Origin: an uncultured Clostridium sp.
Lineage (GTDB): Bacteria; Bacillota; Clostridia; TANB77; CAG-508
NCBI GenBank assembly: GCA_900557045.1
Contig: USQY01000040.1
Span: 1 to 16,905, forward strand
Direction of reading: 5' to 3'
DNA: 16,905 nucleotides
Below, piece by piece: positions 8,250 to 16,791 of this stretch (positions within the stretch are counted from its first letter, which is position 1; every line of letters starts with the position of its first letter). Both the position numbers and the translations under genes were made by a program. The notes under the pieces are model-generated. The model saw only the letters and a list, made by a program, of their open reading frames with translations. It was not told where the DNA came from and searched no databases.

Positions 8250-8930
8250 ATGATACCTAAAAAAATACATTATTGTTGGTTTGGCAGAGGAGAGAAATCA
8301 AAAAAAATCAAAAAATGCATTGAAAGTTGGAGAAAATATTGTCCAGACTATGAAATTGTCGAATGGAATGAAGATAACTTTGATGTGTATCAAAACGCTT
8401 ATACTAAATATTGCTATGATAATAAGAAATATGCGTTTTTGAGCGATTATGCCAGATTGTTGATTGTATATTATGAAGGCGGTATCTATTATGATACTGA
8501 TGTTGAGGTAATAAAACCAATTAACGATTTATTAAAAAATAAAGCTTTTGTCGGCTTTGAAGTTAATGAATATATTAATACCGGTATTGGCTTTGGAGCA
8601 GAGAAAGACAGTTCTGCAATAAAATTAATGATAAATGAATATGATAAACTTTTGGATGGAAAAAGCGGTACAGTAGGTTGTCCTATTTTAAATACAGAAG
8701 CTATAAAAAAATTAGGATTGCAGCTTAATGGAAAAACTCAATATTTAAATGGTATAACCGTATATGCTTCGGACTATTTTAATCCTTATGATGCTCCCAC
8801 AGGAATATTAGAAAAAACAAGTAATACTTATTCGATTCATTGGTTTTCAGCTTCTTGGATGAGTAAAAATAAAAGGTTAAGATGTGATATTATGAAACCA
8901 ATACATAGAATGTTAAGGAAAATTAGATGA
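8250..8930 (+). CDS. GT32-type glycosyltransferase (DXD sugar-binding family, capsular polysaccharide)
   Basis: A 226-residue cytoplasmic transferase. It begins MIPKKIHYCWFG, the classic N-terminus of the family, continues with the ESWRKYCPDYEIVEWNE stretch (25-41) and SDYARLLIVYYEGGIY (65-80), and has the metal-binding D-x-D at D82/D84 in YYDTDVEV. HWFSASW near the C-terminus is the usual closing motif. Family members transfer hexoses, often galactose or mannose, to capsule or LPS intermediates. The start at 8250 fits the canonical N-terminus and has GGAGAG just upstream; an ATG at 8238 overlaps that site. Its stop overlaps the next start as ATGA. Confidence 0.9.
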   Translation: MIPKKIHYCWFGRGEKSKKIKKCIESWRKYCPDYEIVEWNEDNFDVYQNAYTKYCYDNKKYAFLSDYARLLIVYYEGGIYYDTDVEVIKPINDLLKNKAFVGFEVNEYINTGIGFGAEKDSSAIKLMINEYDKLLDGKSGTVGCPILNTEAIKKLGLQLNGKTQYLNGITVYASDYFNPYDAPTGILEKTSNTYSIHWFSASWMSKNKRLRCDIMKPIHRMLRKIR

Positions 8931-9475
8931 AACCATATTTAAAAGTAATTATTAATAAAATTAAATTAACTTATATAAAAGTTATTAAATGTAAACAATT
9001 AAAATTATTCGGATATCAATTGTTTTCGTATAATTCAAAGCTTTTGTTTTCAAAAAAATCCAGTGTTTATTTAGGTGATAAAATTATTAATGACGGTCGT
9101 ATTACAATAATTGTAGATGACAATGCAAAATTAATAATCGGTAATAATGTTTATTTTAATGAAAATAATATGATTAGTGTTAAATCATCTGTGGAAATAG
9201 GTGATGGATGCCAGTTTGGCCCAAATGTGAAGATTTTTGATAATAATCATATGTTTACTTCTAATGAAGGAGTGCTGCCGTTACATAAATCATCGCCAAT
9301 AAAAATTGGTAAAAAATGTTGGATTTCCTCTGATGTTATTATTTTAAAAGGGGTGTCTATAGGTGATAATTGCGTAATAGGTGCCGGGTGTATTATTAAG
9401 GACGATATACCGTCTAAATCTATAGTAACATTGCAAAATAATTTGAAAATAAGACATATTGAGGATAAAGCATGA
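8927..9475 (+). CDS. Hexapeptide acyltransferase (maltose acetyltransferase/WbbJ-like)
   Basis: A 182-residue left-handed beta-helix protein. The first 45 residues are basic and helical. Repeats of the [LIV]-G-x4 type run from about 60 to 170 (for example IGNNVYF, VEIGDGCQFGPN, IGDNCVIGAGCIIKDDIPSKS). H108 in DNNHMF is the expected catalytic histidine, which in the NodL/maltose-acetyltransferase group activates the sugar hydroxyl for acetyl-CoA. The usual C-terminal GNPAK motif is replaced by LQNNLKIRHIEDKA, a small departure. It is coupled on both sides by ATGA overlaps (8927-8930 and 9472-9475), so it is clearly part of the operon. Together with the gene at 7685 it implies two acylation sites in the glycan. 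Confidence 0.87.
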   Translation: MKPYLKVIINKIKLTYIKVIKCKQLKLFGYQLFSYNSKLLFSKKSSVYLGDKIINDGRITIIVDDNAKLIIGNNVYFNENNMISVKSSVEIGDGCQFGPNVKIFDNNHMFTSNEGVLPLHKSSPIKIGKKCWISSDVIILKGVSIGDNCVIGAGCIIKDDIPSKSIVTLQNNLKIRHIEDKA

Positions 9476-10665
9476 AAAAAAGAATTCTTTTTACTATGCC
9501 TTCTATGTTTATGGGAGGCGCCGAGAGAAGTTTATTGGGATTACTCAACGCTATTGATTATAATAAGTATGATGTTGAACTTTTTTTATATAGACACGAA
9601 GGAGAATTTTTAGAATTTATTAATCCTAAAGTGACAATTATACCGGAAATAAATAAATATAAAACATTTGATGTTCCTATAGTTAGTTTAATAAAAAGTA
9701 AATTGTATTTATTTGGCATTTCGAGGATTATAAGCAAAATATTTTTAAAATTACATTGTTTACTGTCTAAAGAAAAAGAGGGAGTATGGATGCATATGCA
9801 ATATACTTCTCGTTTTTTACAGTGGATTTTACCTAATATACCCGGTGAATATGATTGTGCTATCTCTTTTTTGGGCGTTCCTGATGTTTTGGTTAACAAA
9901 ATTAATGCTAAAAAAAAAATCGCCTGGATTCATACAGACTATGATACACTAAATCCATCAAGAAGATATGATAGATTAGTTTATTCAAAGATAGATTATA
10001 TCGCAAATGTGTCAGATGATTGTACAAGAAAATTTTTGAAATATTATCCGGAATTTATTTCTAAGTCAATAACAATAGAGAATATCTTAAGTTCCAAATT
10101 TTTGGAATTTCAATCAAAAGAAAAAATAACGGATTTTAAAGAAAATTCAATTATAATACTTTCAATCGGTAGATTTTGTGAAGCTAAAAATTTTGATAAT
10201 ATCCCTGCAATATGTAAACTTATACGAGAAAAAGGGTTAAATATAAAATGGTATTTAATTGGTTATGGCACAGATGAGGAAATTATCAGAAGTAAAATAA
10301 AAGAATTTGATATGGAAGATAATGTTATTATTCTTGGCAAAAAAATAAATCCATATCCATACATAAAAAATTGTGATTTATATGTACAGCCGTCAAGATA
10401 TGAGGGAAAAGCTGTAACCGTTCGTGAAGCTCAAATGCTTTGCAAACCGGTTGTTATTACAAAATTCGCTACATCATCAAGTCAATTGAAAGACGGTTAT
10501 GATGGTATTATAGTTCCTATGGATAATCAAGGATGTGCAGATGGCATAGCAAAGTTATTAAATAATAAAGTACTTATGCAACAGCTTTCTGAAAATTGTG
10601 CTGAAAATGATTATTCAAATTCTCAAGAAATAAATAAAATATATGAAATTATTGAAAATAGTTAA
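9472..10665 (+). CDS. GT4-family glycosyltransferase
   Basis: A 397-residue GT-B retaining transferase. MGGAER (14-19) is the glycine-rich loop of the N-terminal domain, IAWIHTDYD (150-158) is the conserved H-containing segment, GRFCEAKN (233-240) gives R234 and K239, and E311/E319 in YEGKAVTVREAQ form the E-x7-E pair. Relatives with this MGGAE..WIH(T)D arrangement are common in Firmicute capsule loci, where they add hexoses. GAGG lies seven bases before the ATG, and the start overlaps the previous stop as ATGA. The base composition is very AT-rich, like the neighbours on either side, which fits joint acquisition. Confidence 0.9.
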   Translation: MKKRILFTMPSMFMGGAERSLLGLLNAIDYNKYDVELFLYRHEGEFLEFINPKVTIIPEINKYKTFDVPIVSLIKSKLYLFGISRIISKIFLKLHCLLSKEKEGVWMHMQYTSRFLQWILPNIPGEYDCAISFLGVPDVLVNKINAKKKIAWIHTDYDTLNPSRRYDRLVYSKIDYIANVSDDCTRKFLKYYPEFISKSITIENILSSKFLEFQSKEKITDFKENSIIILSIGRFCEAKNFDNIPAICKLIREKGLNIKWYLIGYGTDEEIIRSKIKEFDMEDNVIILGKKINPYPYIKNCDLYVQPSRYEGKAVTVREAQMLCKPVVITKFATSSSQLKDGYDGIIVPMDNQGCADGIAKLLNNKVLMQQLSENCAENDYSNSQEINKIYEIIENS

Positions 10666-10685
10666 TTATGTGTTAGGATATTTTT

Positions 10686-11696
10686 ATGAATAAAGTTAAA
10701 GTTAGTGTTGTAGTTCCTGTATACAAAGTTGAAAAATATTTAGAGAGATGTGTCAATTCTATTATTAAGCAATCTCTCAGTGAACTTGAAATAATTTTAG
10801 TAGATGATGGTTCTCCTGATAATTGCGGAATAATGTGCGATTCATTTGCTGATAAAGATAATAGAATTAAAGTTGTACATAAAGCAAATGGTGGTTTAAG
10901 CAGTGCAAGAAATGCAGGCTTGAAGATAGCTACAGGTGAATATATAGGTTTTGTGGACTCTGATGATGATATTGAAACTGATATGTATGAAAAAATGTAT
11001 AATGCAGCGCTTAAATATAAAGTTGACTTTGTTATGTGCGATTATCAAAGAATTAATAGTAACAGTACTAATTTCAACAAAACACTTGATATTGATTCCG
11101 GTTTTTATGATAAAGAAAAAATCAGAAGCGATATTTTTCCTGCGTTGATTATGGGAAGTAATATTGACTATGGACCATTACTTTCGGTTTGCCTTTGTCT
11201 ATATAAGCGTCAGTTTTTGACTGATAATTCTATTACTTTCGCAAATGATGTAAAATGGTCAGAAGATAATTTGTTTAGTGCTATTGTCGGATATAAATGT
11301 AATAGCTTTTATTATTTAAAAACCGAATATTTATATCATTATTATTCCAATCCGGGAACTATCACAACTTCATATAGAGCGGGAGCATGGAATGTTTACT
11401 GCAAAATGAATGAGTATTTACATAATTTTTTTGATCAAATTTCTGATTATGATTTTTCTGAACAACTTAAAATCCATATGATATATTATGCATGTAATTG
11501 TTTAGGTATGGCTTCTAAGTTGTCTGAAGAAGATGCTTTATATGAAATGAATATGATATTAAATTCACAAGAGTTAAAAACAGCTTTTAAAAATTTGCAC
11601 TTATCAGATATTTCCATAAAATTAAGATTTCAATTATATCTAATGAAACATAAGAAAACCAAAGTATTATATAAAATATATAATAAAAAAGGATGA
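10686..11696 (+). CDS. GT2-family glycosyltransferase (EpsJ/CpsI-like)
   Basis: A 336-residue GT-A transferase of standard length for the capsule GT2 group. VSVVVPVYKVEKYL (6-19) opens the fold, DDGSPD (40-45) binds the nucleotide, NGGLSSARN (68-76) is the glycine-loop, and DSDD (91-94) binds metal. W-S-E-D near residue 196 is the W-x-E-D type catalytic-base motif of this subfamily. The C-terminal part is helical with a basic end that may touch the membrane. The gene starts 20 bases after the previous stop with TAGGAT as ribosome site. It acts in the cytoplasm on the growing lipid-linked oligosaccharide; the donor is unknown. Confidence 0.9.
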   Translation: MNKVKVSVVVPVYKVEKYLERCVNSIIKQSLSELEIILVDDGSPDNCGIMCDSFADKDNRIKVVHKANGGLSSARNAGLKIATGEYIGFVDSDDDIETDMYEKMYNAALKYKVDFVMCDYQRINSNSTNFNKTLDIDSGFYDKEKIRSDIFPALIMGSNIDYGPLLSVCLCLYKRQFLTDNSITFANDVKWSEDNLFSAIVGYKCNSFYYLKTEYLYHYYSNPGTITTSYRAGAWNVYCKMNEYLHNFFDQISDYDFSEQLKIHMIYYACNCLGMASKLSEEDALYEMNMILNSQELKTAFKNLHLSDISIKLRFQLYLMKHKKTKVLYKIYNKKG

Positions 11697-11700
11697 AAAA

Positions 11701-12678
11701 ATGACTTTACTTTCGATTATTATGCCTGTATATAATAAAGAAGAATATATAGACAGGGCTATACAATCAATTATCGGTCAAAATTTTAAAGAGTGGGAAT
11801 TAATAATTGTAGATGACGGTTCAATAGATAAGTCGCTTAGCTTATGTAAAAAGTATGAAAATGAAAAAATAAAAGTTATAAGTATTGAAAATAACGGTGT
11901 TTCTAATGCAAGAAACATTGGTTTGAATATGTCTTGTGGCGATTTTGTAACTTTTATTGATGCTGATGATTATGTAGCAAGTGATTATTTGGAAAATTTG
12001 TATCAGCCACAGTATGATTTTATAATTTCAGGTTTATCAAAAGTAAGTAAGAACAGTGAACTGATAGATACAATTAAACCTCTTAACAATGGTGTAATCA
12101 AAATAGATGATATATGTAAAAATTTTTATAAAGAACAGATGGACACCGGTATTTATGGATTTGTGGCAGGTAAATGTATTAGAAAAAGTATTATAACCGA
12201 TAATAGTATTTCATTTGACAAAAGTATAAACTTATCAGAGGATTATGATTTTTTCCTTAAAATTTATAATAAATTAGATAGTATACTATTTTTAGATTAT
12301 TCCGGATATTTTTATTTAATCGGTACAGACAATTCCGCCATTGGTATGTCTGATAAAAAAATTGATTTTATAAAGCAAATTGAATTACAAAATAAAACAA
12401 GAACTTTTTTGGAAAATCACAACTCTTTTGGAGAAAATGAAAAAAATCTATATATGAAAAGAGTTGCCGGATACATATACACAATATTAATTAATTGTAA
12501 CTGTAATTCATATAAATCATATTTATTTGATTATAAACGATTAAAAAATACTATCCAAAGAGTTAATCCCAAAGAAGTAAATTCAATATTAATAAAAGTT
12601 ATTTTATGTTTATATAATAAAAACAAATATAGTCTTATTTTTATCTTATTAAAAATAAGAAGAAAACTGGGTAGATAA
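11701..12678 (+). CDS. GT2-family glycosyltransferase
   Basis: A 325-residue GT-A transferase that follows the preceding GT2 gene after four bases, with AAAGGAT as ribosome site. LSIIMPVYNKEEYI (4-17) starts the fold, DDGS is at 38-41, NNGVSNARN at 64-72, and DADD (87-90) replaces the more usual DSDD without loss of the metal ligands. The SEDYDFFLKIY segment near 180-190 carries the catalytic-base E-D pair. It is related in layout to its neighbour but clearly divergent, so a recent tandem duplication is unlikely. The C-terminal fifty residues are rich in K, N and I, matching the high AT content of the DNA. Confidence 0.89.
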   Translation: MTLLSIIMPVYNKEEYIDRAIQSIIGQNFKEWELIIVDDGSIDKSLSLCKKYENEKIKVISIENNGVSNARNIGLNMSCGDFVTFIDADDYVASDYLENLYQPQYDFIISGLSKVSKNSELIDTIKPLNNGVIKIDDICKNFYKEQMDTGIYGFVAGKCIRKSIITDNSISFDKSINLSEDYDFFLKIYNKLDSILFLDYSGYFYLIGTDNSAIGMSDKKIDFIKQIELQNKTRTFLENHNSFGENEKNLYMKRVAGYIYTILINCNCNSYKSYLFDYKRLKNTIQRVNPKEVNSILIKVILCLYNKNKYSLIFILLKIRRKLGR

Positions 12679-12679
12679 T

Positions 12680-13840
12680 ATGAAAATAGTAATGTATGTC
12701 CATGGCGGGAGTAAAAACCATGGTTGTGAAGCTATAGTAAGATCGACTGCACAATTGCTTAAATTAGATTTAAATCAATCTATACTTTTGTCATATAATT
12801 GCAGTGAAGATCTTCAGTATGGTTTAGATTCTGTTGTACAATTGCGACAGGAGATAAATACAATTAATCGAAAGTCTTTAGATTTTGTTAAAGCATATTT
12901 TATGCAGAAAATTTTTAATAAATCTATTTATATGGACGCTTTACTTCATAAGCAATCAATTAATCAAATTAATAATATGGATATTGGCTTATTTGTAGGA
13001 GGAGATAATTATTGCTACTCTGATGCAGAAGTGTATCCTATTGTGAATAACTTAATAAGAAAAAAAGTCAAAAAACTTGTGCTGTGGGGTACATCTGTTG
13101 AACCTTCTGTATTAGAAAATAATAGAATAAGAAAAGACATTAAAAAATTCGATTTAATTATTGCAAGAGAAAGTATATCTTATAATGCTATAAAGCAAGT
13201 AAATCCTAATACAATATTATTGCCTGATCCCGCATTTTTTCTTAATATTGAAAAGACAGAGTTACCCAAAAACTTTGTAAAAGGTAACACAATAGGTATT
13301 AATATCAGTCCGATGATTTTAGATTATGAAAAGAACCGTGGAAAAACATTTGAAAACTATGAATGTTTAATTGATTATATCATTGAACAAACTGATTATA
13401 ATATTGCATTAATTCCGCATGTGATATGGGATTCTAATGATGACAGAAAAGTATTGCAACAATTATATAAAAAAATATCAGACAAAAATAGAATTTCTAT
13501 TGTAGATGATCATAATTGTAGGCAGCAAAAATATATTATAAGTCAATGTGCTTATTTTATTGGTGCCAGAACGCATTCAACCATTGCTGCGTATTCTACC
13601 GGCGTACCAACTTTAGTTGTAGGATATTCTGTGAAAGCAAAAGGAATTGCTAAAGATTTGTTTGGTACATATGATAATTATGTTATTCCTGTGCAGGATT
13701 TGAATCAGAAAAACAATTTATTAAATTCTTTTTTATGGCTTGAAAAAAATACAGATAGAATAAAAATTACATTAAACGATAAGATTAAAGAGTATTCTGA
13801 ACTTAAAGAAGAGTACTTGAAACGATTAATTAATGGTTAA
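12680..13840 (+). CDS. Polysaccharide pyruvyl transferase family protein
   Basis: A 386-residue GT-B-like enzyme of the CsaB/EpsO family, which uses phosphoenolpyruvate to put a ketal-linked pyruvate on a sugar and so gives the glycan negative charge. HGGSKNHGCEAI (8-19) matches the family's N-G-x-x-N-x-G-x-x-A type opening, GGDNYC (107-112) is the conserved glycine loop, and GARTHSTIAA (295-304) contains the R297/H299 pair expected to bind phosphoenolpyruvate. It begins one base after the stop of the GT2 gene, with only a weak ribosome site (GGGTAG), so reinitiation is likely. Some family members in glycan loci are thought to be transferases of other donors, so pyruvylation is probable rather than certain. 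Confidence 0.87.
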   Translation: MKIVMYVHGGSKNHGCEAIVRSTAQLLKLDLNQSILLSYNCSEDLQYGLDSVVQLRQEINTINRKSLDFVKAYFMQKIFNKSIYMDALLHKQSINQINNMDIGLFVGGDNYCYSDAEVYPIVNNLIRKKVKKLVLWGTSVEPSVLENNRIRKDIKKFDLIIARESISYNAIKQVNPNTILLPDPAFFLNIEKTELPKNFVKGNTIGINISPMILDYEKNRGKTFENYECLIDYIIEQTDYNIALIPHVIWDSNDDRKVLQQLYKKISDKNRISIVDDHNCRQQKYIISQCAYFIGARTHSTIAAYSTGVPTLVVGYSVKAKGIAKDLFGTYDNYVIPVQDLNQKNNLLNSFLWLEKNTDRIKITLNDKIKEYSELKEEYLKRLING

Positions 13841-13862
13841 AACATAAAACTGCAAAGCTCTT

Positions 13863-14706
13863 GTGTCTGTTATAATACCCGTTTATAATGTTGAAAATAA
13901 TATTTCATATTGTATAGAATCAGTATTAAGACAAACATATAAAAATCTTGAAATATTGATTATAGATGATGGTTCAACTGATAACAGTTACAATATATGT
14001 AAAAAGTATGCTAATAACGATAATCGAATAAAAGTAATACATCAAGAAAATCATGGTATTTCATATGTTCGTAATTTCGGAGTAAAATTAGCTAAAGGTA
14101 ATTACATATTCTGGATAGATAGTGATGATTATATAAAAGAAAATATAATTGAAAAGCTGTATGAAAATTTAATTAAATGTGACGCAGATATTTCTATATG
14201 CAATTTTATAAAAGGCAGTGAAACAGACTATATATTTCCAGATAGTAATAATATTGCCGTTGAGTGTTTTGATAATAAAAGAGGTTTAGAATTAATTTAT
14301 AAAAATGATCATTATTCTTTTATTATGGCTGCCTCTTGGGCTAAGCTTATTAAAAAGGATTTATATAACGGATTACAATATCCTGACGGTAAAATTTTTG
14401 AAGATATTTATATGAGCCATCATCTAATTAATAAATGTAAGAAAATTGTATTTACAAATGAAGTGATGTACTATTATTATCAGTGGCCGGAAAGCATTCT
14501 CGGAAAATAATTCAGTTATGGAGTATGAGCTTAATTCAAATGCTGCTTTTGAATATAAGACAGTTTTAAATAAATTATATTATGGTGAAACATATCCACT
14601 GAATCGTAAAAAGCTAATTAAGTAAATACAGAAAAGTGGCAGAAATACTAATCCATTAAAGATATTTTTTAACTCGGTATTAAGGAGACTGCATAATGAA
14701 AGTTAA
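13863..14706 (+). pseudogene. Degenerate GT2-family glycosyltransferase gene
   Basis: The N-terminal half is clear: VSVIIPVYNVENNI with DDGSTD (about residue 35), ENHGISYVRN and DSDD (about 86). Codons for K-A-L precede GTG at 13863, but there is no ATG and no ribosome site before a stop at 13845, so the true start seems lost. The frame ends early, at TAA 14508-14510, after YYYYQWPESILGK. A second frame, shifted by one, then reads VMEYELNSNAAFEYKTVL from 14518, meets TAA at 14623-14625, and continues as IQKSGRNTNPLKIFF to TAA at 14704-14706. That end overlaps the flippase start, as expected for the original gene end. Summed length is about 280 residues against about 320 for the family, so a small internal deletion near 14505 is probable. 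A shortened 215-residue product could still be made but is unlikely to work. Confidence 0.75.
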
Positions 14707-16231
14707 TCAACTTCGTGTGGGTACGTTACTATCGTATGTCAATCTTGCAATAGGTAGTATTATACCTATGATATATACCCCAATTATGTTAAGAATACTT
14801 GGTCAAGCTGAGTATGGCTTATACAGTTTGTCAAACTCTATTGTTGGATATTTATCATTATTGAATTTTGGATTTGGCAGTACAATTATTAGATATATAT
14901 GTAAGTATAGAGCCGAAGGCAAGAAAGAACAAGTAAGAAGCATATTTGGTTTATTTTTGATAATATACGGGATAGTATCTGTTTTAGTAATTATCGGCGG
15001 ATTTATATTAATGTTATGTACTGATTCATGTTTTTCTAAGGGTCTTACGCAACAGGAAGTAGATAAACTTAAAATATTGATTGTTATGATGGCATTTAAC
15101 ACAGCCATTGCCTTTCCAATTAGTGTTTTTTCATCAATTATTACTGCATATGAAAGATTCATATTTAGAAGAGTTATTGATATTTTTTCTACAGTTTTAG
15201 CTCCAGTTGCTAACATTATACTATTATATTGTGGATTTGGCTCAATCGGTATGACATTCTCAGGACTCCTACTTAATTTTATTGCCTGCCCTGTCAATAT
15301 ATACTATTGCTTTAAGGTTTTAAAAATAATACCAAAATTTGTACGATTTGAAAGTGTATTTATTAAAGAACTGCTCGTATTTTCAGTGTACATGTTTATA
15401 GGAACTTTGGTAGATATGCTGTTTTGGACCACAGATAAGGTTATTTTAGGTGCGTTGGTAGGAACTGCAGTTGTTGCAATTTATAATGTTGGCTCGACAT
15501 TTAATAATATATTGATGCAGTTGTCGCAAGCTGTATCCGGTGTAATTGGTCCTAAAATCAATTCAATGGTTACTTTGGATGGAGAAAATACTCAAGCTTT
15601 GTCCGAGGTTTTTATTAGAGTCGGAAGATTACAGTATCTTTTGTTGGCATTAGTAGTTTCGGGTTTTATAGCTTTAGGTCACCCATTTTTAATTATGTGG
15701 GCAGGTGAAAATTATGGAGAATCTTACTATATAGCACTGGTAACAATGATACCTTTGGTAATTCCGTATATTCAAAATACCGGACTAACAATTGTAATAG
15801 CTCAAAATAAGCATAAATTTCGTTCTTTGGTTTATTTAGCAATAGCCATATTAAATGCAGTATCCACATATTTTATAGTACCTTATTTGGGTGGTATCGG
15901 AGCTGCACTATGTTCTTGTGTATCCTATATTTTAGGTCAAGGAATAATAATGAATATATATTATTACAAAGTTACTAAAATCAATATTCCTTTGTTTTGG
16001 AAGAATATTTTATGTATGTCATGGATTCCTACACTATTATGTGTAATGACATTTATAGTGTCAAATTTTGTGAATTTTTATTCCTGGAGTGTATTTTTAT
16101 TTACTGTTTTGATATATGTAGTATTATATTCAGTTGGTAGTTGGTTCTTCTCCATGAATGATTATGAGAAGGATGTTATTCGTGTGCCAATTAATAACCT
16201 ACTGAATAAATTAAAAAAGCGAAAGGCGTAA
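14696..16231 (+). CDS. Wzx-like polysaccharide flippase (MOP/oligosaccharide flippase family)
   Basis: A 511-residue multi-span membrane protein, about 12 to 14 hydrophobic helices. It is expected to move the undecaprenyl-linked repeat unit from the cytoplasmic to the outer face. The opening (NLAIGSIIPMIYTPIMLRIL, then GQAEYGLYSLSNSIVGYLSL and FGFGSTIIRYICKYRAEGKK at about 57-76) is the typical first-helices region with a basic cytoplasmic loop. LFWTTDKVILGALVGTAVVA (about 243-262) is the other conserved patch. The ATG at 14696 has AAGGAG eight bases before it and overlaps the tail of the broken GT2 gene. It is intact although its neighbours on both sides are broken, which argues that the pathway is still in use. 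Confidence 0.91.
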   Translation: MKVNQLRVGTLLSYVNLAIGSIIPMIYTPIMLRILGQAEYGLYSLSNSIVGYLSLLNFGFGSTIIRYICKYRAEGKKEQVRSIFGLFLIIYGIVSVLVIIGGFILMLCTDSCFSKGLTQQEVDKLKILIVMMAFNTAIAFPISVFSSIITAYERFIFRRVIDIFSTVLAPVANIILLYCGFGSIGMTFSGLLLNFIACPVNIYYCFKVLKIIPKFVRFESVFIKELLVFSVYMFIGTLVDMLFWTTDKVILGALVGTAVVAIYNVGSTFNNILMQLSQAVSGVIGPKINSMVTLDGENTQALSEVFIRVGRLQYLLLALVVSGFIALGHPFLIMWAGENYGESYYIALVTMIPLVIPYIQNTGLTIVIAQNKHKFRSLVYLAIAILNAVSTYFIVPYLGGIGAALCSCVSYILGQGIIMNIYYYKVTKINIPLFWKNILCMSWIPTLLCVMTFIVSNFVNFYSWSVFLFTVLIYVVLYSVGSWFFSMNDYEKDVIRVPINNLLNKLKKRKA

Positions 16232-16236
16232 TTAAA

Positions 16237-16560
16237 ATGAAAACAGCTGTAGCCGGAATATGATATGTTGGCTTATCTATTGCCACTTTGCTTGCTCAAC
16301 ACAATGAAGTTATTGCTGTTGATATTATTCCCAAAAAAGTTAAACTGATCAATGACATATTATCTCCGATAAAAGATGAATATATTAAAAAATATTTTAA
16401 GAAAGAAAACTTAAATCTATATGCTACCTTAGATTATGAAAATGCATACAAGGATGTTGATTTTGTTGTAATAGCAACACCAACAAACTATGATTCTGAT
16501 AAAAACTATTTTGATACATCAACTGTTGAAGATGTTATCAAACAAGTAATAAAAATTAAA
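16237..16560 (+). pseudogene. ugd: UDP-glucose 6-dehydrogenase remnant (N-terminal part, in-frame stop)
   Basis: The start at 16237 is five bases past the flippase stop, with AAAGG upstream. The frame reads MKTAVAGI-stop-YVGLSIATLLAQ, the Rossmann G-x-G-Y-V-G motif of UDP-glucose dehydrogenase with TGA (16261-16263) where the second glycine codon should be (GGA to TGA is one change). V-D-I-I-P-K-K-V-K-L-I-N follows, then SPIKDEYI, VIATPTNYDSDKNYFDTS and STVEDVIKQVIKI, all as in the short clostridial Ugd group. Homology ends at about codon 108, just before the expected I-K-S-T-I-P-V-G motif; the rest (about 280 residues, with the catalytic cysteine) is absent. The product would have oxidised UDP-glucose to UDP-glucuronate for the capsule. 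The frame stays open into the next feature. Confidence 0.85.
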
Positions 16561-16791
16561 TCACAAAGCAAGCATTTCATTGAGCGTGTTTTTGGTACAA
16601 AAAACGATCCTATGCATAATAACAGAGCAAGAAGTGGCGTGTCGCTTGAGAATATAAAAGATGCTATACTATCTGATAAAGAACCTATATACAGTAGTAA
16701 AAACGATAGTTTTGTATTTACTAACTCTAAATGCCAAGTATCTATTAATGCCAACGGTAATCTTATTCAAACCAATCCAAAGAAGGTAAAA
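16561..16791 (+). pseudogene. Toxin/nuclease-like C-terminal domain fragment fused to the ugd remnant
   Basis: From about codon 109 the frame no longer resembles Ugd. It reads SKHFIERVFGT, about 77 codons in total, with RSGVSLENIKDAILSD in the middle and CQVSINANGNLIQTNPKK at the end. The layout (H-x-x-E-R, a G-V-S-x-E-x-I-K-D-A-I helix, then V-S-I-N-x-x-G-x-L-I-Q-x-N-P strands) recalls the short nuclease domains (Barnase/EndoU/colicin/RelE-like) found at the C-termini of phage MuF-type and polymorphic toxin proteins. That assignment is from pattern memory only. It has no start codon or ribosome site of its own, so it is probably the tail of a larger toxin gene or a displaced toxin cassette brought in by recombination. 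A chimeric assembly join is an alternative. Confidence 0.45.

Noticed and set aside
9558..9899. Leftward 113-codon open frame inside the GT4 gene
   Set aside because: Antisense shadow of a gene with all expected GT4 motifs.
10686..12678. Tandem duplication of the two adjacent GT2 genes
   Set aside because: Motifs are shared by family, but the rest of the proteins differs widely in sequence and in length (336 against 325 residues).
14803..15297. Leftward 164-codon open frame inside the flippase gene
   Set aside because: It is antisense to a clear membrane-protein gene and has no ribosome site or family features; open antisense frames are common opposite hydrophobic coding sequence.
1898..16263. 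TGA read as an amino acid (alternative code, for example TGA as glycine, or selenocysteine), since two broken genes each carry one in-frame TGA
   Set aside because: TGA ends several intact genes here (5619, 8930, 9475, 11696), including ATGA overlaps. The two cases stand for different residues (arginine-like and glycine), and both genes carry other lesions.
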